Source: Mangrovibacter phragmitis
Lineage (GTDB): Bacteria > Pseudomonadota > Gammaproteobacteria > Enterobacterales > Enterobacteriaceae
Direction of reading: 5' to 3'
DNA: 64,000 nt
Assembly (NCBI RefSeq): GCF_001655675.1
Contig: NZ_LYRP01000047.1
Location: forward strand, 99,592-163,591
The stretch's first letter is position 1, and every line of letters begins with the position of its first letter. The notes under the pieces were generated by a model, which worked only from the letters and a program-made list of their open reading frames with translations, did not search any database and was not told where the DNA came from. Positions 47,816 to 58,192 of this stretch are shown in pieces. The translations under genes were made by a program, and so were the position numbers.

Positions 47816-49063
47816 ATGGCTACACACTCTTCTCCTGGCCTGTTCCAGCGTATTGCGCAGGGCAGTCTGGTTAAACAAATCCTCGTAGGTTTGATTCTGG
47901 GTATTCTGCTGGCGTGGGCATCAAAACCCGCGGCCCTGGCAGTCGGTCTGCTTGGCACATTATTTGTCGGTGCACTGAAAGCCGTTGCGCCAGTGCTGGT
48001 GCTGATGCTGGTCATGTCTTCTATTGCCAGCCATACCAAAGGGCGTAAAACCAATATTCGCCCTATTCTGGTGCTCTATTTACTGGGGACATTCAGCGCG
48101 GCATTGTGTGCGGTGGTGGTCAGTTTTGTGTTCCCTTCTACCCTGCATCTGACTGCAGCCGCTACTGACGTCACCCCGCCTTCTGGTATTGTTGAGGTAT
48201 TGAAAGGCCTGCTGATGAGCATGGTGTCCAACCCCGTCGATGCTCTGCTGAAAGGCAACTACATTGGTATCCTGGTGTGGGCTGTGGGGTTAGGTTTCGC
48301 TCTGCGTCATGCAAACGAAGGAACCAAAAACCTGGTCACCGACTTCTCACATGCCGTCACGTTTATGGTGCGTGTTGTTATCCGTTTTGCGCCGCTGGGT
48401 ATTTTTGGTCTGGTTTCTTCCACTCTGGCGGAAACAGGGTTCAGTACCTTGTTGGGCTACGGCCAGTTACTGGTTGCGCTAATTGGCTGTATGTTCCTGG
48501 TTGCGCTGGTAGTTAACCCGTTGCTGGTCTTTTTAAAAATTCGCCGCAACCCTTACCCTCTGGTATTTACCTGCCTGCGTGAAAGTGGTGTCACAGCGTT
48601 CTTTACCCGCAGTTCTGCGGCAAATATCCCGGTAAACATGGCACTGTGCGAGAAGCTGAACCTGGATAAAGACACCTACTCGGTATCTATCCCTCTGGGT
48701 GCAACTATCAATATGGCCGGTGCTGCGATTACTGTTACTGTGCTGACACTGGCGGCAGTCAATACTCTGGGTATTGCTGTCGATTTACCTACCGCTTTGC
48801 TGTTGAGTATTGTGGCATCGCTATGTGCCTGTGGCGCGTCTGGTGTCGCGGGTGGCTCTCTGTTGCTGATTCCGCTGGCTTGCGGGATGTTCGGTATTCA
48901 GAATGATGTCGCCATGCAGGTTGTCGCTGTTGGCTTCATTATTGGCGTACTGCAAGATTCCTGCGAAACGGCTCTGAACTCATCTACCGATGCGCTGTTC
49001 ACCGCCGCAGCATGCCAGGCTGAAGATGCCCGGCTGGCCGACCGTAACCCATTACGCGGCTGA
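47816..49063 (+). CDS. sstT: Serine/threonine:Na+ symporter
   Basis: SstT imports serine and threonine with sodium. The 415 residues follow the E. coli protein and the DAACS family: [39 protein letters not shown], the serine-rich hairpin [16 protein letters not shown], the substrate motif [13 protein letters not shown] and [19 protein letters not shown] at the end. The 225-nt leader before it has no gene. E. coli sstT is repressed by the sRNA GcvB; I could not confirm a pairing site. Confidence 0.97.
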   Translation: MATHSSPGLFQRIAQGSLVKQILVGLILGILLAWASKPAALAVGLLGTLFVGALKAVAPVLVLMLVMSSIASHTKGRKTNIRPILVLYLLGTFSAALCAVVVSFVFPSTLHLTAAATDVTPPSGIVEVLKGLLMSMVSNPVDALLKGNYIGILVWAVGLGFALRHANEGTKNLVTDFSHAVTFMVRVVIRFAPLGIFGLVSSTLAETGFSTLLGYGQLLVALIGCMFLVALVVNPLLVFLKIRRNPYPLVFTCLRESGVTAFFTRSSAANIPVNMALCEKLNLDKDTYSVSIPLGATINMAGAAITVTVLTLAAVNTLGIAVDLPTALLLSIVASLCACGASGVAGGSLLLIPLACGMFGIQNDVAMQVVAVGFIIGVLQDSCETALNSSTDALFTAAACQAEDARLADRNPLRG

Positions 49064-49078
49064 TATCATTCAGACACT

Positions 49079-49099
49079 CCCTCCGGCCGGGCCGGGGGG
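49079..49099. terminator. GC-rich hairpin between sstT and ygjV
   Basis: CCCTCCGGC-CGG-GCCGGGGGG (one wobble) lies between these convergent genes and is followed by AATTTAG on the plus strand. A short loop and weak T run make strength uncertain. Confidence 0.55.
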
Positions 49100-49102
49100 A
49101 AT

Positions 49103-49633
49103 TTAGTGTGTTTTCTCAACTAAAAATGGGTCAATCCCACGTTTCTGCATTTTCCAGAAACGAATAATTGTCACGCCATTTACGATTAAAAAACTCCCTT
49201 CTATCAGCGTACCGCCTATCGAACCCAGTAAAGCGTTGTGTGTCACCCAGCATGCTGTTGAACACCACATAACACAACGCGTAGTCAGGCCTTTGCAACG
49301 AAATAACGCCCAGGTACTGGCAACGGTCCCAATCACTGGCAGCACTTCAAACCAGTACTCAACATGGATTGAACCTGATAACAACGTCAGAGCGATAAAA
49401 ATTCCCATCACCCACAAACTGCGGGTACGCAGCGTGATTAACGTTCGGATGGCATTCAATTCTGCGCTGGCACCCGCCGGGAATGCCCCCATCAGGAAAA
49501 AATGAATACCGATAACAGCACTGTATATTGAAAGCTGTATCTTAAAACGCCGTTCATCACGATTGAGAAAAGTAGTTATACCAATCAAAAACGCAATGAC
49601 CCCGATGCCCTGAGCAAGCCAGTATGCTGACAT
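49103..49633 (-). CDS. ygjV: Inner membrane protein YgjV
   Basis: This 176-residue, five- to six-helix membrane protein matches E. coli YgjV (MSAYWLAQGIGVIAFLIGITTFLNRDERRFK, GASAELNAIRTLITLRTRSLWVMGIFIAL, WKMQKRGIDPFLVEKT). Function unknown; the Imp-YgjV family has only been described as membrane proteins. It is convergent with sstT and downstream of uxaA. Confidence 0.95.
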   Translation of the reverse strand: MSAYWLAQGIGVIAFLIGITTFLNRDERRFKIQLSIYSAVIGIHFFLMGAFPAGASAELNAIRTLITLRTRSLWVMGIFIALTLLSGSIHVEYWFEVLPVIGTVASTWALFRCKGLTTRCVMWCSTACWVTHNALLGSIGGTLIEGSFLIVNGVTIIRFWKMQKRGIDPFLVEKTH

Positions 49634-49674
49634 GGGAAACCCTTAACAGTAGAAAAAGATAATGCCAAAAAAGA

Positions 49675-49703
49675 AACGGCGCATCACCAAGTGAAACGCC
49701 GTT
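49675..49703 (-). terminator. Terminator of the uxaCA operon
   Basis: On the minus strand AACGGCG-loop-CGCCGTT is followed by TCTTTTTT. It lies 25 nt after the uxaA stop. On the plus strand TTTTATTTT also follows, so it may work both ways. Confidence 0.85.
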
Positions 49704-49727
49704 TTATTTTACGCCAGTGCTGGCATT

Positions 49728-51215
49728 TTACAATGTGACACCACTCTTGAAGATAGCCAGTTCGCGGAAATCATTTTTCTCATTGCAGGTTTGTTTGCCG
49801 TCGGCGATATCCACAATAAGGTCAATGAATTTTTCCAGTAATTGTGGCATCAGAGTGCCATGCAACAACTGACCCGCATCGAAATCGATCCAGTGCGGTT
49901 TTTTCGCCGCCAGTTCACTGTTTGTGGCAATCTTAACAGTGGGCACAAACCCGCCATAAGGCGTGCCACGCCCGGTACTGAACAGCACCATATGGCAACC
50001 CGCACCAGCCAGCGCACTGGTCGCAACGGCATCGTTGCCGGGTGCGCTTAACAGGTTAACCCCGTGTTTTTTCAGGCGCTCACCATAACGCAGCACATCC
50101 ACAACCTGGCTGGAGCCCGCTTTCTGCGTGCATCCCAGAGACTTCTCTTCCAGGGTTGTAATTCCACCAGCTTTGTTGCCTGGTGATGGGTTTTCGTAAA
50201 TAGGCTGGTTATGGGCAATGAAATATTGTTTGAAATCATTCACCATAGTGACTGTTTTTTCAAACGTACTTTCATCACGGCAATGGCTCATCAGAATACG
50301 TTCCGCACCAAACATTTCTGGCACTTCCGTTAATACTGTTGTGCCTCCATTGGCAACCATAAAATCAGAGAAACGCCCAAGCATCGGGTTAGCAGTAATA
50401 CCGGACAACCCGTCAGAACCACCACATTCAAGGCCAAACTTCAGTTCACTGAGTTTACCTGACTGGCGTTTATCATGACGCATCGCTTCATATAACGCCT
50501 GGAGGTGTTCAACCCCGGCTTCCACTTCATCGTCTTGCTGCTGGCAAATCATAAAGTGAACGCGATCTTCATCAAACTCGCCCAGGGTTTCACGAAAGGC
50601 GCTAACCTGGTTGTTTTCACACCCCAGACCAATCACCAGTACTGCCCCGGCATTGGGGTGGCGAACCATGTTTTGCAGCATAGTACGCGTATTGATGTGA
50701 TCGTCGCCCAACTGGGAACAACCGTAGTTGTGGCCGAACAGGAAAACACCGTCAATATCAGAGGCGTCATCATTTTCTTTCAGAAAACGCTGCTGAATTT
50801 GGCGGGCGATCCCGTTAACACACCCAACGGTAGGCAGGATCCATAATTCGTTACGCACACCCACCTCGCCATTGGAGCGGCGGTAGATCTGAACATCGCG
50901 ATCCCCCGCCTGCACCATGATATTCAGTGCTTCAGGTTGATAGCTGTACTCGTCCAAATCGCTCAGATTGGTACGCATATTATGCGAGTGAAGGTACTCA
51001 CCAGGCCGGATATCAACCAGTGCATGACCGATAGGCAGACCATACTTAACAACGTTCTCACCCTTCGCGATTGCCCGGATGGCGAACTTGTGCCCACGCG
51101 CAACAGGTTGAAGCAGAGTAATGTCCTGCCCATCGACATTGACGATGGCCCCTTCGGCCTGGTCCACTAGCGCAACAGCGACATTATCTTGCGAATGGAT
51201 CTTAATGTATTGCAT
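49728..51215 (-). CDS. uxaA: Altronate dehydratase
   Basis: UxaA converts D-altronate to 2-keto-3-deoxygluconate in galacturonate breakdown. The 495 residues match the E. coli enzyme: an N-terminal SAF domain (YIKIHSQDNVAVALVDQAEGA, HKFAIRAIAKGENVVKYGLPIGHA) and the iron-dependent catalytic part (GYVNG-like VGCVNGIARQIQ, FLFGHNYGCSQLGDDH, EVPEMFGAERILMSHC, KAGSSQVVDVLRYGERL). It follows uxaC by 18 nt as the second gene of uxaCA. Confidence 0.97.
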   Translation of the reverse strand: MQYIKIHSQDNVAVALVDQAEGAIVNVDGQDITLLQPVARGHKFAIRAIAKGENVVKYGLPIGHALVDIRPGEYLHSHNMRTNLSDLDEYSYQPEALNIMVQAGDRDVQIYRRSNGEVGVRNELWILPTVGCVNGIARQIQQRFLKENDDASDIDGVFLFGHNYGCSQLGDDHINTRTMLQNMVRHPNAGAVLVIGLGCENNQVSAFRETLGEFDEDRVHFMICQQQDDEVEAGVEHLQALYEAMRHDKRQSGKLSELKFGLECGGSDGLSGITANPMLGRFSDFMVANGGTTVLTEVPEMFGAERILMSHCRDESTFEKTVTMVNDFKQYFIAHNQPIYENPSPGNKAGGITTLEEKSLGCTQKAGSSQVVDVLRYGERLKKHGVNLLSAPGNDAVATSALAGAGCHMVLFSTGRGTPYGGFVPTVKIATNSELAAKKPHWIDFDAGQLLHGTLMPQLLEKFIDLIVDIADGKQTCNEKNDFRELAIFKSGVTL

Positions 51216-51233
51216 ATCAACCTCAGTTGAGAC

Positions 51234-52646
51234 TTAGTTCAGCTCAATAGCAAAATAATCACGCGCATTGTTAAAGCAGATGTTTTTCACCATCTGGCCT
51301 AACAACTCGATATCTGCAGGTGCTTCACCCGCTTCAACCCAACGGCCAATCATCTGGCACAGGATGCGACGGAAATATTCATGACGGGTGTATGACAGGA
51401 AACTACGGCTGTCGGTCAGCATGCCAACAAAACGGCTTAACAGGCCCAACTGCGCCAGTTGAGTCATCTGACGTTCCATACCGTCTTTCTGGTCGTTAAA
51501 CCACCAGCCGGAGCCAAACTGCATTTTCCCGGCGATACCTTCGCCCTGATAGTTACCAATCATGGTACCCAGGACTTCGTTATCACGCGGGTTCAGGCAG
51601 TAAAGGATAGTTTTCGGCAGTTGATTATTTTCGTTCTGTTTATCCAACAGACGCGCAAGCTCTTCCGCCAGCGGGCGGTCATTGATGGAATCGAAACCAA
51701 CATCCGGCCCCAGCAGCTTAAACTGACGGGTGTTGTTGTTGCGCAGTGCACCGATGTGGTATTGCTGAACCCAGCCACGACGGGCATATTCCGCGCCCAA
51801 CCAAACCAGTACTGCGGTTTTGAACTGAGCAACTTCCAGCGCAGACGGAGTAGCTCCAGCCAGGCGGCGCGCGAGAATGCTATCCAGTGTTGCTTCATCA
51901 GCATCGGCATACATTACGACATCCAGCGCATGGTCAGACACTTTACAACCGTGGGCTTCGAAGTGATCCAGGCGTTTTTTCAGCGCCGTTTGCAGATCGC
52001 TGAAACGGCGAATATCGGTGTCAGAAACTTCCGCCAGTTTGCCGATGTAATCAACAAAAGTGGCCAGTTCAATGTTAAATGCTTTGTCCGGACGCCAGCT
52101 TGGCAACACTTTGATGTCAAAACTGGTATCAGCCGCAATAGCACTGTGGTGATTCAGGGCATCGATCGGGTCATCAGTTGTCCCAACCATTTTCACGTTC
52201 ATCTGCTTCATGATACCGCGAGCAGAGAAGGTGTCTTCAGCAAGCAGCGCATTACACTGCTCCCAAATTTCATCTGCTGTTTTCGGTGACAGCAATTTAC
52301 CTGTAATACCAAACGGGCGACGTAATTCCAGGTGCGTCCAGTGGTAAAGCGGGTTACCAATGGTGTGCGGCACGGTTTCCGCCCAGGCGTTGAATTTTTC
52401 GCGGTCAGTCGCATCACCGGTGCACAGACGCTCAGCAACACCATTAGAGCGCATAGCACGCCATTTGTAGTGATCGCCTTTCAACCAGATGTCATACAAG
52501 TTTTTAAAACGATAGTTTTCTGCGACTTGCTGCGGGGGAAGGTGGCAGTGGAAGTCAAAAATTGGCTCATCCGCTGCGTAGTCGTGGTACAAGCGACGGG
52601 CAAATTCAGTATCAAGCAGAAAGTCTTCAGTCATAAACCGAGTCAT
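51234..52646 (-). CDS. uxaC: Uronate isomerase
   Basis: UxaC interconverts D-glucuronate/D-fructuronate and D-galacturonate/D-tagaturonate. It belongs to the amidohydrolase superfamily; the metal-binding HxH is in [11 protein letters not shown] near residue 33. The start at 52646 (AGAGGA upstream) gives 470 residues, the same as E. coli; the longer open frame adds 7 residues not found there. Other marks are [31 protein letters not shown] and [20 protein letters not shown]. It diverges from exuT; ExuR and CRP should control both. Confidence 0.98.
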   Translation of the reverse strand: MTRFMTEDFLLDTEFARRLYHDYAADEPIFDFHCHLPPQQVAENYRFKNLYDIWLKGDHYKWRAMRSNGVAERLCTGDATDREKFNAWAETVPHTIGNPLYHWTHLELRRPFGITGKLLSPKTADEIWEQCNALLAEDTFSARGIMKQMNVKMVGTTDDPIDALNHHSAIAADTSFDIKVLPSWRPDKAFNIELATFVDYIGKLAEVSDTDIRRFSDLQTALKKRLDHFEAHGCKVSDHALDVVMYADADEATLDSILARRLAGATPSALEVAQFKTAVLVWLGAEYARRGWVQQYHIGALRNNNTRQFKLLGPDVGFDSINDRPLAEELARLLDKQNENNQLPKTILYCLNPRDNEVLGTMIGNYQGEGIAGKMQFGSGWWFNDQKDGMERQMTQLAQLGLLSRFVGMLTDSRSFLSYTRHEYFRRILCQMIGRWVEAGEAPADIELLGQMVKNICFNNARDYFAIELN

Positions 52647-53118
52647 TATCGTTATTCCTCTGGACACGTTATCGGATATCTAATCAGTATGACTACAAAG
52701 TTATCACACCAATTCATTGCATCCGAGTGGAATTTTGTGTCCCGGATCACATAAACCATACAAATTATGTTTATTTAAAGTTAAAAAAAGTACTGCAAGC
52801 CGCGCCAGTTCTGGCAAAGCATACCCCGATTTAATAACCCTGTCTTTAATGTACTTTTGTGATGGCTCTCAACTTTTAAAGATGTATGACAAGTTATCTT
52901 TTGCCACGTCAAGAACAGTAAATATTACGGAATATTTGGCGATGCGCTTTTATCGCTTTTGTAGGTATGGATGCCGGATGCTTTACACATTCTAACTAGC
53001 AAGGCACGGGCCATACCTAAGTTTCACTGGTAGAACCCTCCTGAATAAAACTCATATGCAGGTCTGGTCCTGTAATGCAACCGTGTGGCGCGGTTGAAAA
53101 CAAATACTGAGGTTCGAA
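52647..53118. other. uxaC-exuT divergent regulatory region
   Basis: This 472-nt region has no gene; short open frames in it look random. It holds a good CRP site (52736-52751) near uxaC. ExuR operators are expected, but I could not pick one with confidence. Confidence 0.55.
52736..52751. promoter_or_regulatory. CRP site upstream of uxaCA
   Basis: TGTGT-CCCGGA-TCACA matches the CRP consensus TGTGA-N6-TCACA at 9 of 10 positions, about 90 bp before the uxaC start. Hexuronate genes are subject to catabolite control in E. coli. Confidence 0.72.
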
Positions 53119-54420
53119 ATGCGAAAGATCAAAGGCTTACGCTGGTATATGATTGCACTGGTCACGCTGGGGACCGTGTTGGGGTATTTAACCCGTAACA
53201 CTGTCGCTGTGGCTGCGCCGACTCTGCAAGAACAGCTCCATATTACTACTCAGCAATACTCATATATTATTGCCGCTTATTCTGCATGCTACACAGTAAT
53301 GCAGCCTGTTGCTGGCTATATCCTTGATATTCTTGGTACAAAAGTTGGCTACGCCGTATTTGCCATCTTCTGGGCTATCTTCTGTGGTGCAACAGCGTTG
53401 GCGGGAAGCTGGGGCGGTCTGGCTATTGCCCGTGGGGCAGTCGGTGCCGCAGAAGCCGCAATGATCCCTGCAGGCCTGAAAGCCAGTAGTGAATGGTTCC
53501 CGGCGAAAGAACGTTCCATTGCCGTGGGCTACTTCAACGTAGGCTCCTCTATTGGTGCCATGATTGCGCCGCCTCTGGTTGTGTGGGCGATTATGATCCA
53601 CAGCTGGGAAATGGCATTTGTTATCACCGGGGTTCTGAGTTTTGCCTGGGCGATGCTGTGGCTGTTCTTCTATAAGCACCCGAAAGATCAGAAAAAACTG
53701 TCTGATGAAGAACGTGATTACATCATCAGTGGTCAGGAAGCTTTGCATCAAACCAGTAACATCAAAAAGCTTTCTGCCTGGCAGATCCTGCGTAACCGCC
53801 AGTTCTGGGGTATTGCGTTACCGCGTTTCCTTGCTGAACCGGCCTGGGGTACGTTTAACGCCTGGATCCCGCTGTTTATGTTTAAAGTCTACGGCTTTAA
53901 CTTGAAAGAAATCGCCATGTTCGCCTGGATGCCAATGCTGTTCGCTGACCTGGGTTGCGTAATTGGTGGGTATTTACCTCCGCTGTTCCAGCGCTGGTTT
54001 GGTGTTAACCTGATTGTTTCTCGTAAGCTGGTTGTCACCATGGGTGCATTCCTGATGATTGGCCCAGGTACCATTGGTTTGTTCACCAGCCCTTATGTCG
54101 CTATCGCTCTGCTGTGTGTGGGTGGCTTTGCCCACCAGTCACTGTCCGGCGCTCTGATTACGTTGTCTTCTGACGTATTTGGACGTAACGAAGTGGCTAC
54201 TGCTAACGGGATGACTGGTATGGCAGCCTGGACCGCCAGTACGTTGTTCGCTCTGGTTGTCGGTGCGCTGGCCGACAAAATTGGGTTCAGCCCGCTGTTT
54301 GCCGTACTGGCTGTGTTCGACTTGCTCGGTGCACTGGTTATCTGGACGGTACTGAAAAATAAATCCGCTGAAGACATTGTGGATGAAGGTGGCGTTGCTC
54401 ACGCTGCGGCGCAAAGTTAA
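53119..54420 (+). CDS. exuT: Hexuronate transporter
   Basis: ExuT imports galacturonate and glucuronate with protons (MFS, ACS family). The 433 residues follow E. coli ExuT: MRKIKGLRWYMIALVTLGTVLGYLTRNTVAVAAPTL, RGAVGAAEAAMIPAGLKASSEWFP, KERSIAVGYFNVGSSIGAMIAPP and RFLAEPAWGTFNAWIPLFMFKVYGF, with twelve helices. It delivers substrate to UxaC and UxaA, encoded divergently. Confidence 0.98.
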   Translation: MRKIKGLRWYMIALVTLGTVLGYLTRNTVAVAAPTLQEQLHITTQQYSYIIAAYSACYTVMQPVAGYILDILGTKVGYAVFAIFWAIFCGATALAGSWGGLAIARGAVGAAEAAMIPAGLKASSEWFPAKERSIAVGYFNVGSSIGAMIAPPLVVWAIMIHSWEMAFVITGVLSFAWAMLWLFFYKHPKDQKKLSDEERDYIISGQEALHQTSNIKKLSAWQILRNRQFWGIALPRFLAEPAWGTFNAWIPLFMFKVYGFNLKEIAMFAWMPMLFADLGCVIGGYLPPLFQRWFGVNLIVSRKLVVTMGAFLMIGPGTIGLFTSPYVAIALLCVGGFAHQSLSGALITLSSDVFGRNEVATANGMTGMAAWTASTLFALVVGALADKIGFSPLFAVLAVFDLLGALVIWTVLKNKSAEDIVDEGGVAHAAAQS

Positions 54421-54431
54421 ACCTGGTTCTC

Positions 54432-54458
54432 AAAAAGCCGCCTTAAGGCGGCTTTTTA
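54432..54458 (+). terminator. Terminator after exuT
   Basis: AAAAAGCCGCC-TTAA-GGCGGCTTTTTATT, a classic intrinsic terminator. Confidence 0.94.
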
Positions 54459-54541
54459 TTAGCATCAAGTAGAGCCGGGAAGAGATAAGTGGTATAACAA
54501 ATTAGTTTCATCATGTATCAGACCCCATCCTGGAGCCGCTT

Positions 54542-55318
54542 ATGGAGTTATCGGATTCTCGTCGCTTATATCAGCAACTGGCCGCTGAGCTAAAACACCG
54601 AATAGAAAGCGGAGTTTATCTTGTCGGAGACAAATTACCGGCGGAACGTTTTATTGCTGACGAGAAAAATGTCAGCCGGACAGTGGTACGCGAAGCCATT
54701 ATCATGCTTGAAGTGGAAGGATATGTTGAAGTCCGTAAAGGTTCAGGCATTCATGTCATCGCCAACCAGGCCCGCTACAGTGCGCAACCCGATGAGCGGT
54801 TTGAATTCGCTAATTACGGTCCTTTTGAATTACTCCAGGCCCGCCAGTTGATTGAAAGTAATATTGCAGAATTTGCGGCAACGCAGGTGACCAAGCAAGA
54901 CATCATGAAGTTGATGGAAATTCAGGAACAGGCGCGGCATGAGAAATGTTTCAGGGATTCGCAATGGGACTTACAGTTCCATGTGCAAGTTGCCCTGGCC
55001 ACCCAAAACAGCGCGTTAGCCGCTATTGTAGAAAGAATGTGGACACAGCGTGTTCATAACCCTTACTGGAAAAAGTTACACGATCATATCGATCTCAGAA
55101 CAGTCGATCACTGGTGCGATGACCACGATCAGATTTTACGTGCCCTGGTCAGAAAAGATCCCCACGCAGCTAAACTGGCGATGTGGCAGCATTTGGAAAA
55201 TACCAAACAGATGCTGTTTAATGAAACCAGCGACGACTTTGAGTTCAACGCAGACCGCTACTTGTTTGCTGAAAACCCGGTCGTTCACCTTGAAGCTCCT
55301 GGCATCCCACATAAATAA
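54542..55318 (+). CDS. exuR: Hexuronate regulon repressor
   Basis: ExuR is a GntR/FadR-family repressor of exuT, uxaCA and related genes, released by hexuronates. The 258 residues have the winged HTH at the N-terminus ([61 protein letters not shown]) and the FCD sensor domain ([69 protein letters not shown]) with metal-binding His. It follows exuT as in E. coli but after a terminator, so it has its own promoter. Confidence 0.97.
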   Translation: MELSDSRRLYQQLAAELKHRIESGVYLVGDKLPAERFIADEKNVSRTVVREAIIMLEVEGYVEVRKGSGIHVIANQARYSAQPDERFEFANYGPFELLQARQLIESNIAEFAATQVTKQDIMKLMEIQEQARHEKCFRDSQWDLQFHVQVALATQNSALAAIVERMWTQRVHNPYWKKLHDHIDLRTVDHWCDDHDQILRALVRKDPHAAKLAMWQHLENTKQMLFNETSDDFEFNADRYLFAENPVVHLEAPGIPHK

Positions 55319-55655
55319 TTCGTCAATGGGCGAGAGATATTCAGGGCGTTAGTGTCAGCCTTTGTAAATACTCTCGCCAGCCTGCATTTTACCGCGCAAA
55401 ATCAGCCCGACTACTGCTAAATATTGTGACGCACAACATCTATATTTGTTACAATTGTACGCATTTTTCGTGGCCAGCCTGGCTTTTTGCTGCCTTTTGC
55501 CACGTATGTGATACGCCAGAAAAGGCTGTTTTTTATACGGTGATCCAGTTTGTACGCTGATAATGTTTTTACGGCAGCACACACGCGACAGACCCATCCC
55601 GCCATTTGCCTTCTTCTGCCGTTATTGGTTTTGACTGATGTGCCAGGACCCCTGA
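55319..55655. other. exuR-yqjA intergenic region
   Basis: This 337-nt region has no gene that I can support. It should contain the yqjA promoter. E. coli yqjA-mzrA is Cpx-controlled, but I see only a single GTAAA-like half, not a full CpxR box. Confidence 0.45.
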
Positions 55656-56318
55656 ATGGAACTTTTTACACAACTCCTTAATGCACTCTGGAGTCAGGAT
55701 TTTGAAACCCTTGCCAATCCTTCAATGATTGGCATGTTGTATTTCGTTTTATTTACGATTTTGTTCCTGGAAAATGGCTTACTCCCGGCGGCATTCCTCC
55801 CTGGAGACAGTTTGTTAATTTTAATCGGCGTACTGATTGCTAAAGGTGCACTGGCGGCTGTCCCCACATTGATTTTGCTTACCGCAGCAGCCAGCCTGGG
55901 TTCCTGGGTCGGCTTTATTCAGGGCCGCTGGCTTGGCAACGCCCGACTTGTGCAGAAATGGCTATCTCATCTGCCCGCCCATTATCATCAACGTGCCCAC
56001 CATTTGTTCCATAAGCACGGCCTTTCCGCATTACTTGTGGGCAGGTTCATCGCATTTGTTCGTACTCTGCTCCCAACCATTGCGGGCCTTTCTGGCCTGA
56101 GCAGCTCTCGTTTTCAGTTTTTCAACTGGATGAGTGGGTTACTGTGGGTTCTGATTTTGACTGCTCTGGGTTACCTGCTGGGCAAAACCCCCGTGTTTGC
56201 CAAATATGAAGATGCGTTGATGTCCTGTCTGATGCTTATCCCGGTGGTACTACTGGTCTTCGGTCTGTTGGGTTCCCTGGTGATGTTGTGGAAAAAACGC
56301 AGCGGGAGCAAAGGATGA
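55656..56318 (+). CDS. yqjA: DedA-family membrane protein YqjA
   Basis: This 220-residue protein of the DedA/SNARE-associated family supports proton-motive-force-dependent alkaline and drug tolerance, envelope integrity and cell division in E. coli. The motifs are [39 protein letters not shown] and the Arg-containing [21 protein letters not shown]. Its stop overlaps the mzrA start (ATGA), matching the E. coli yqjA-mzrA operon. Confidence 0.96.
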   Translation: MELFTQLLNALWSQDFETLANPSMIGMLYFVLFTILFLENGLLPAAFLPGDSLLILIGVLIAKGALAAVPTLILLTAAASLGSWVGFIQGRWLGNARLVQKWLSHLPAHYHQRAHHLFHKHGLSALLVGRFIAFVRTLLPTIAGLSGLSSSRFQFFNWMSGLLWVLILTALGYLLGKTPVFAKYEDALMSCLMLIPVVLLVFGLLGSLVMLWKKRSGSKG

Positions 56319-56701
56319 AACTGTTCCATCATTTAACTAACAACCGGGCCCACCTTGCTATCGTGGCTCTGTTACTGATCTGTGCCAGCACCGTATTCTG
56401 GGCCGCGACCCGTAAGCCAGACACCACTCTGGAAATTCGCCCTGCACAGGCTGGCGCAACAATTCCCGATGGTTTCTTCGTCTGGCACCATCTTGATGCC
56501 AATGGCATTCGGGTGAAAAGCATTACACCAGATAACAATAAGCTCGTGATTAAATTTGATTCCAACGTGCAAAGCGAAGCCGCTGCCCGGGTGCTTTCTG
56601 CAACGCTTCCCCATGGGTATGTTATCACGCCCCGCCAGGAACCAACCCCGTTTGACCACTGGCTGGCCCGCCTTGGCGTTTCACCTTCCAGAATTGGCTA
56701 A
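56315..56701 (+). CDS. mzrA: EnvZ/OmpR modulator MzrA
   Basis: MzrA is a small inner-membrane protein that connects the CpxA/CpxR and EnvZ/OmpR systems by interacting with EnvZ. From ATG 56315, overlapping the yqjA stop, it is 128 residues: one transmembrane helix at about 14-31 ([17 protein letters not shown]), then a periplasmic part with [22 protein letters not shown] and LPHGYVI, which align with E. coli MzrA. Confidence 0.93.
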   Translation: MKLFHHLTNNRAHLAIVALLLICASTVFWAATRKPDTTLEIRPAQAGATIPDGFFVWHHLDANGIRVKSITPDNNKLVIKFDSNVQSEAAARVLSATLPHGYVITPRQEPTPFDHWLARLGVSPSRIG

Positions 56702-56868
56702 CTTGCTTTACCGAATATTCTGAATATTTTCACTTACTTTGCCGTTTAGCTGCATCCTGACTATGCTTACCAGGCGATTTAAAAATACAAAATCGCTACA
56801 CTGACAGCATCTTCAACGGACTGGTGCCCCCTTGTTGCTGCTACCAGAAACGAACGGACATGTTAACA

Positions 56869-57120
56869 ATGAATTATCGCACCTTGCTGGTTTGTACGTT
56901 TACCTTGCTGTTTTTCTCCCCTCTGATACAGGCATCCACCGCCTGTCAGGACAAGCAGCAAGATATATTGCGTGAGATAAGTTATGCGAAAAAGCACCAT
57001 AATCAGCGCCGTATTGATGGCCTGAATAAGGCTCTGGCGGAGGTCAGGTCCCGGTGCAGGGAAGAATCCCATCACAGCAACTTATCGGGTGAAAAACATA
57101 AAAGCACTCATACGCGATAA
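56869..57120 (+). CDS. yqjC: Periplasmic DUF1090 protein YqjC, short form
   Basis: The product has a signal peptide (MNYRTLLVCTFTLLFFSPLIQA, cut before STACQ) and the DUF1090 core CQDKQQDILREISYAKKHHNQRRIDGLNKALAEVRSRC. E. coli YqjC continues with a coiled-coil to about 122 residues; this one stops at about 83 with an unrelated tail (HHSNLSGEKHKSTHTR), so it is shortened. An ATG three codons earlier (56860) is also possible; neither has a strong ribosome binding site. Function unknown; it precedes yqjD-yqjE-yqjK as in E. coli. Confidence 0.85.
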   Translation: MNYRTLLVCTFTLLFFSPLIQASTACQDKQQDILREISYAKKHHNQRRIDGLNKALAEVRSRCREESHHSNLSGEKHKSTHTR

Positions 57121-57216
57121 AGGCCCACTCTAACGGCAGGCCAGCGTTACAGCAGTCACCGCATATGTATAGCGGTGACTGATTCATGGAACTGTGAATT
57201 AACTGGAGAAGCCTGT

Positions 57217-57516
57217 ATGTCTAAAGATACTGAACAACTGCGAGATGAACTTAAATCCCTGGCGGATACTCTTGAGGAAGTGCTGAATTCTTCGGGTGAG
57301 AAATCGAAAGAAGAAGTTGAAAAAGTACGAGCCAAAGCTGAACGTATGCTGAAACAGAGCCGGGTGCGGGTAAGTGAAACAAGTGAGGCAGTGCTGCGAC
57401 AGACAAAAGAAGCAGCCTGCAAAGCAGATAACTATGTGCATGAAAATCCATGGGCCGGAATCGGAATTGGTGCCGCTGCGGGTCTGGTACTGGGTATGCT
57501 GCTGGCGCGTCGTTAA
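57217..57516 (+). CDS. yqjD: Tail-anchored ribosome-binding membrane protein YqjD
   Basis: YqjD is a DUF883/ElaB-family protein that tethers ribosomes to the inner membrane in stationary phase through a C-terminal anchor. The 99 residues have a long charged helix (LRDELKSLADTLEEVLNSSGEKSKEEVEKV) and the ending HENPWAGIGIGAAAGLVLGMLLARR. ATG 57217 follows GGAGAAG. The stop overlaps the next start (TAATG). Confidence 0.96.
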   Translation: MSKDTEQLRDELKSLADTLEEVLNSSGEKSKEEVEKVRAKAERMLKQSRVRVSETSEAVLRQTKEAACKADNYVHENPWAGIGIGAAAGLVLGMLLARR

Positions 57517-57917
57517 TGATGGATAATTCTCCGACACAAGGGCCGGGAGGGCGTATTCTTGGTTCGGGAAAGCGAATTCTGTCGCTGCTGGTCTCCATGG
57601 TGGAGACCCGGCTTCAGTTAGCTGTAGTCGAACTGGAAGAGGAGAAAGCGCGCCTGTTTCAGTTACTTCTTCTGCTGTCACTGACGTTGCTTTTCACTCT
57701 GTTTGGTCTTGCCAGCCTGCTGGTGCTCATTGTTTGGGTTATTGACCCTCAATACCGGCTCTATGCCCTGACGGCAGCAACAGTTGTATTGTTACTCCTC
57801 GCACTCTTCTGTGGTCTTGTGGCGTTGCATAAATCACGGGCCTCCACTCTGCTGCGCCAAACTCGTAAAGAGTTAGCAAACGACAGGCAGGCACTGGAGG
57901 ATACTCACCATGAATGA
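57516..57917 (+). CDS. yqjE: Inner membrane protein YqjE (phage holin superfamily III)
   Basis: This 133-residue protein has an N-terminal amphipathic region (GKRILSLLVSMVETRLQLAVVELEEEKARL) and two membrane helices (LLLLLSLTLLFTLFGLASLLVLIVWV and ALTAATVVLLLLALFCGLVAL), matching E. coli YqjE. ATG 57516 overlaps the yqjD stop; 57519 is an alternative. It overlaps yqjK by 8 bases, giving a coupled yqjD-yqjE-yqjK unit. Confidence 0.94.
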   Translation: MMDNSPTQGPGGRILGSGKRILSLLVSMVETRLQLAVVELEEEKARLFQLLLLLSLTLLFTLFGLASLLVLIVWVIDPQYRLYALTAATVVLLLLALFCGLVALHKSRASTLLRQTRKELANDRQALEDTHHE

Positions 57918-58185
57918 ATCACTTGCCGAACGAAAGGCGCGGCTGACATTGCGTATTCAGCAGCAACGCCTTGACTTGCTCAGCGCAGAGCGCGAGTGGC
58001 TATCTGCAATGGCACCGGTAGATGCGGGCTGGGGGTATCTGGCCCGCTACAAATGGGTGGCCATCGCCGGAAGCGGTATACTGGCGACCTGGCAATTGCG
58101 CCATCCTGGAAGGCTGATACGCCTGTTAAGACGTGGGCCACTGGTCTGGAGCGCCTGGCGCTTAGTCCGTAACATACGGCGCTGA
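57910..58185 (+). CDS. yqjK: YqjK-like protein
   Basis: This 91-residue basic protein matches E. coli YqjK (RIQQQRLDLLSAEREWLSAM, a single hydrophobic stretch VAIAGSGILATWQLRHP and RGPLVWSAWRLVRNI). Function unknown. Last gene of the yqjC-yqjD-yqjE-yqjK group, followed by a terminator. Confidence 0.92.
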   Translation: MNESLAERKARLTLRIQQQRLDLLSAEREWLSAMAPVDAGWGYLARYKWVAIAGSGILATWQLRHPGRLIRLLRRGPLVWSAWRLVRNIRR

Positions 58186-58192
58186 CTGATAA

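Noticed and set aside
52858..52873. TGTGATGGCTCTCAAC as a second CRP site for exuT
   Set aside because: The second half matches poorly (TCAAC) and the site is about 250 bp from the exuT start; too weak to call.
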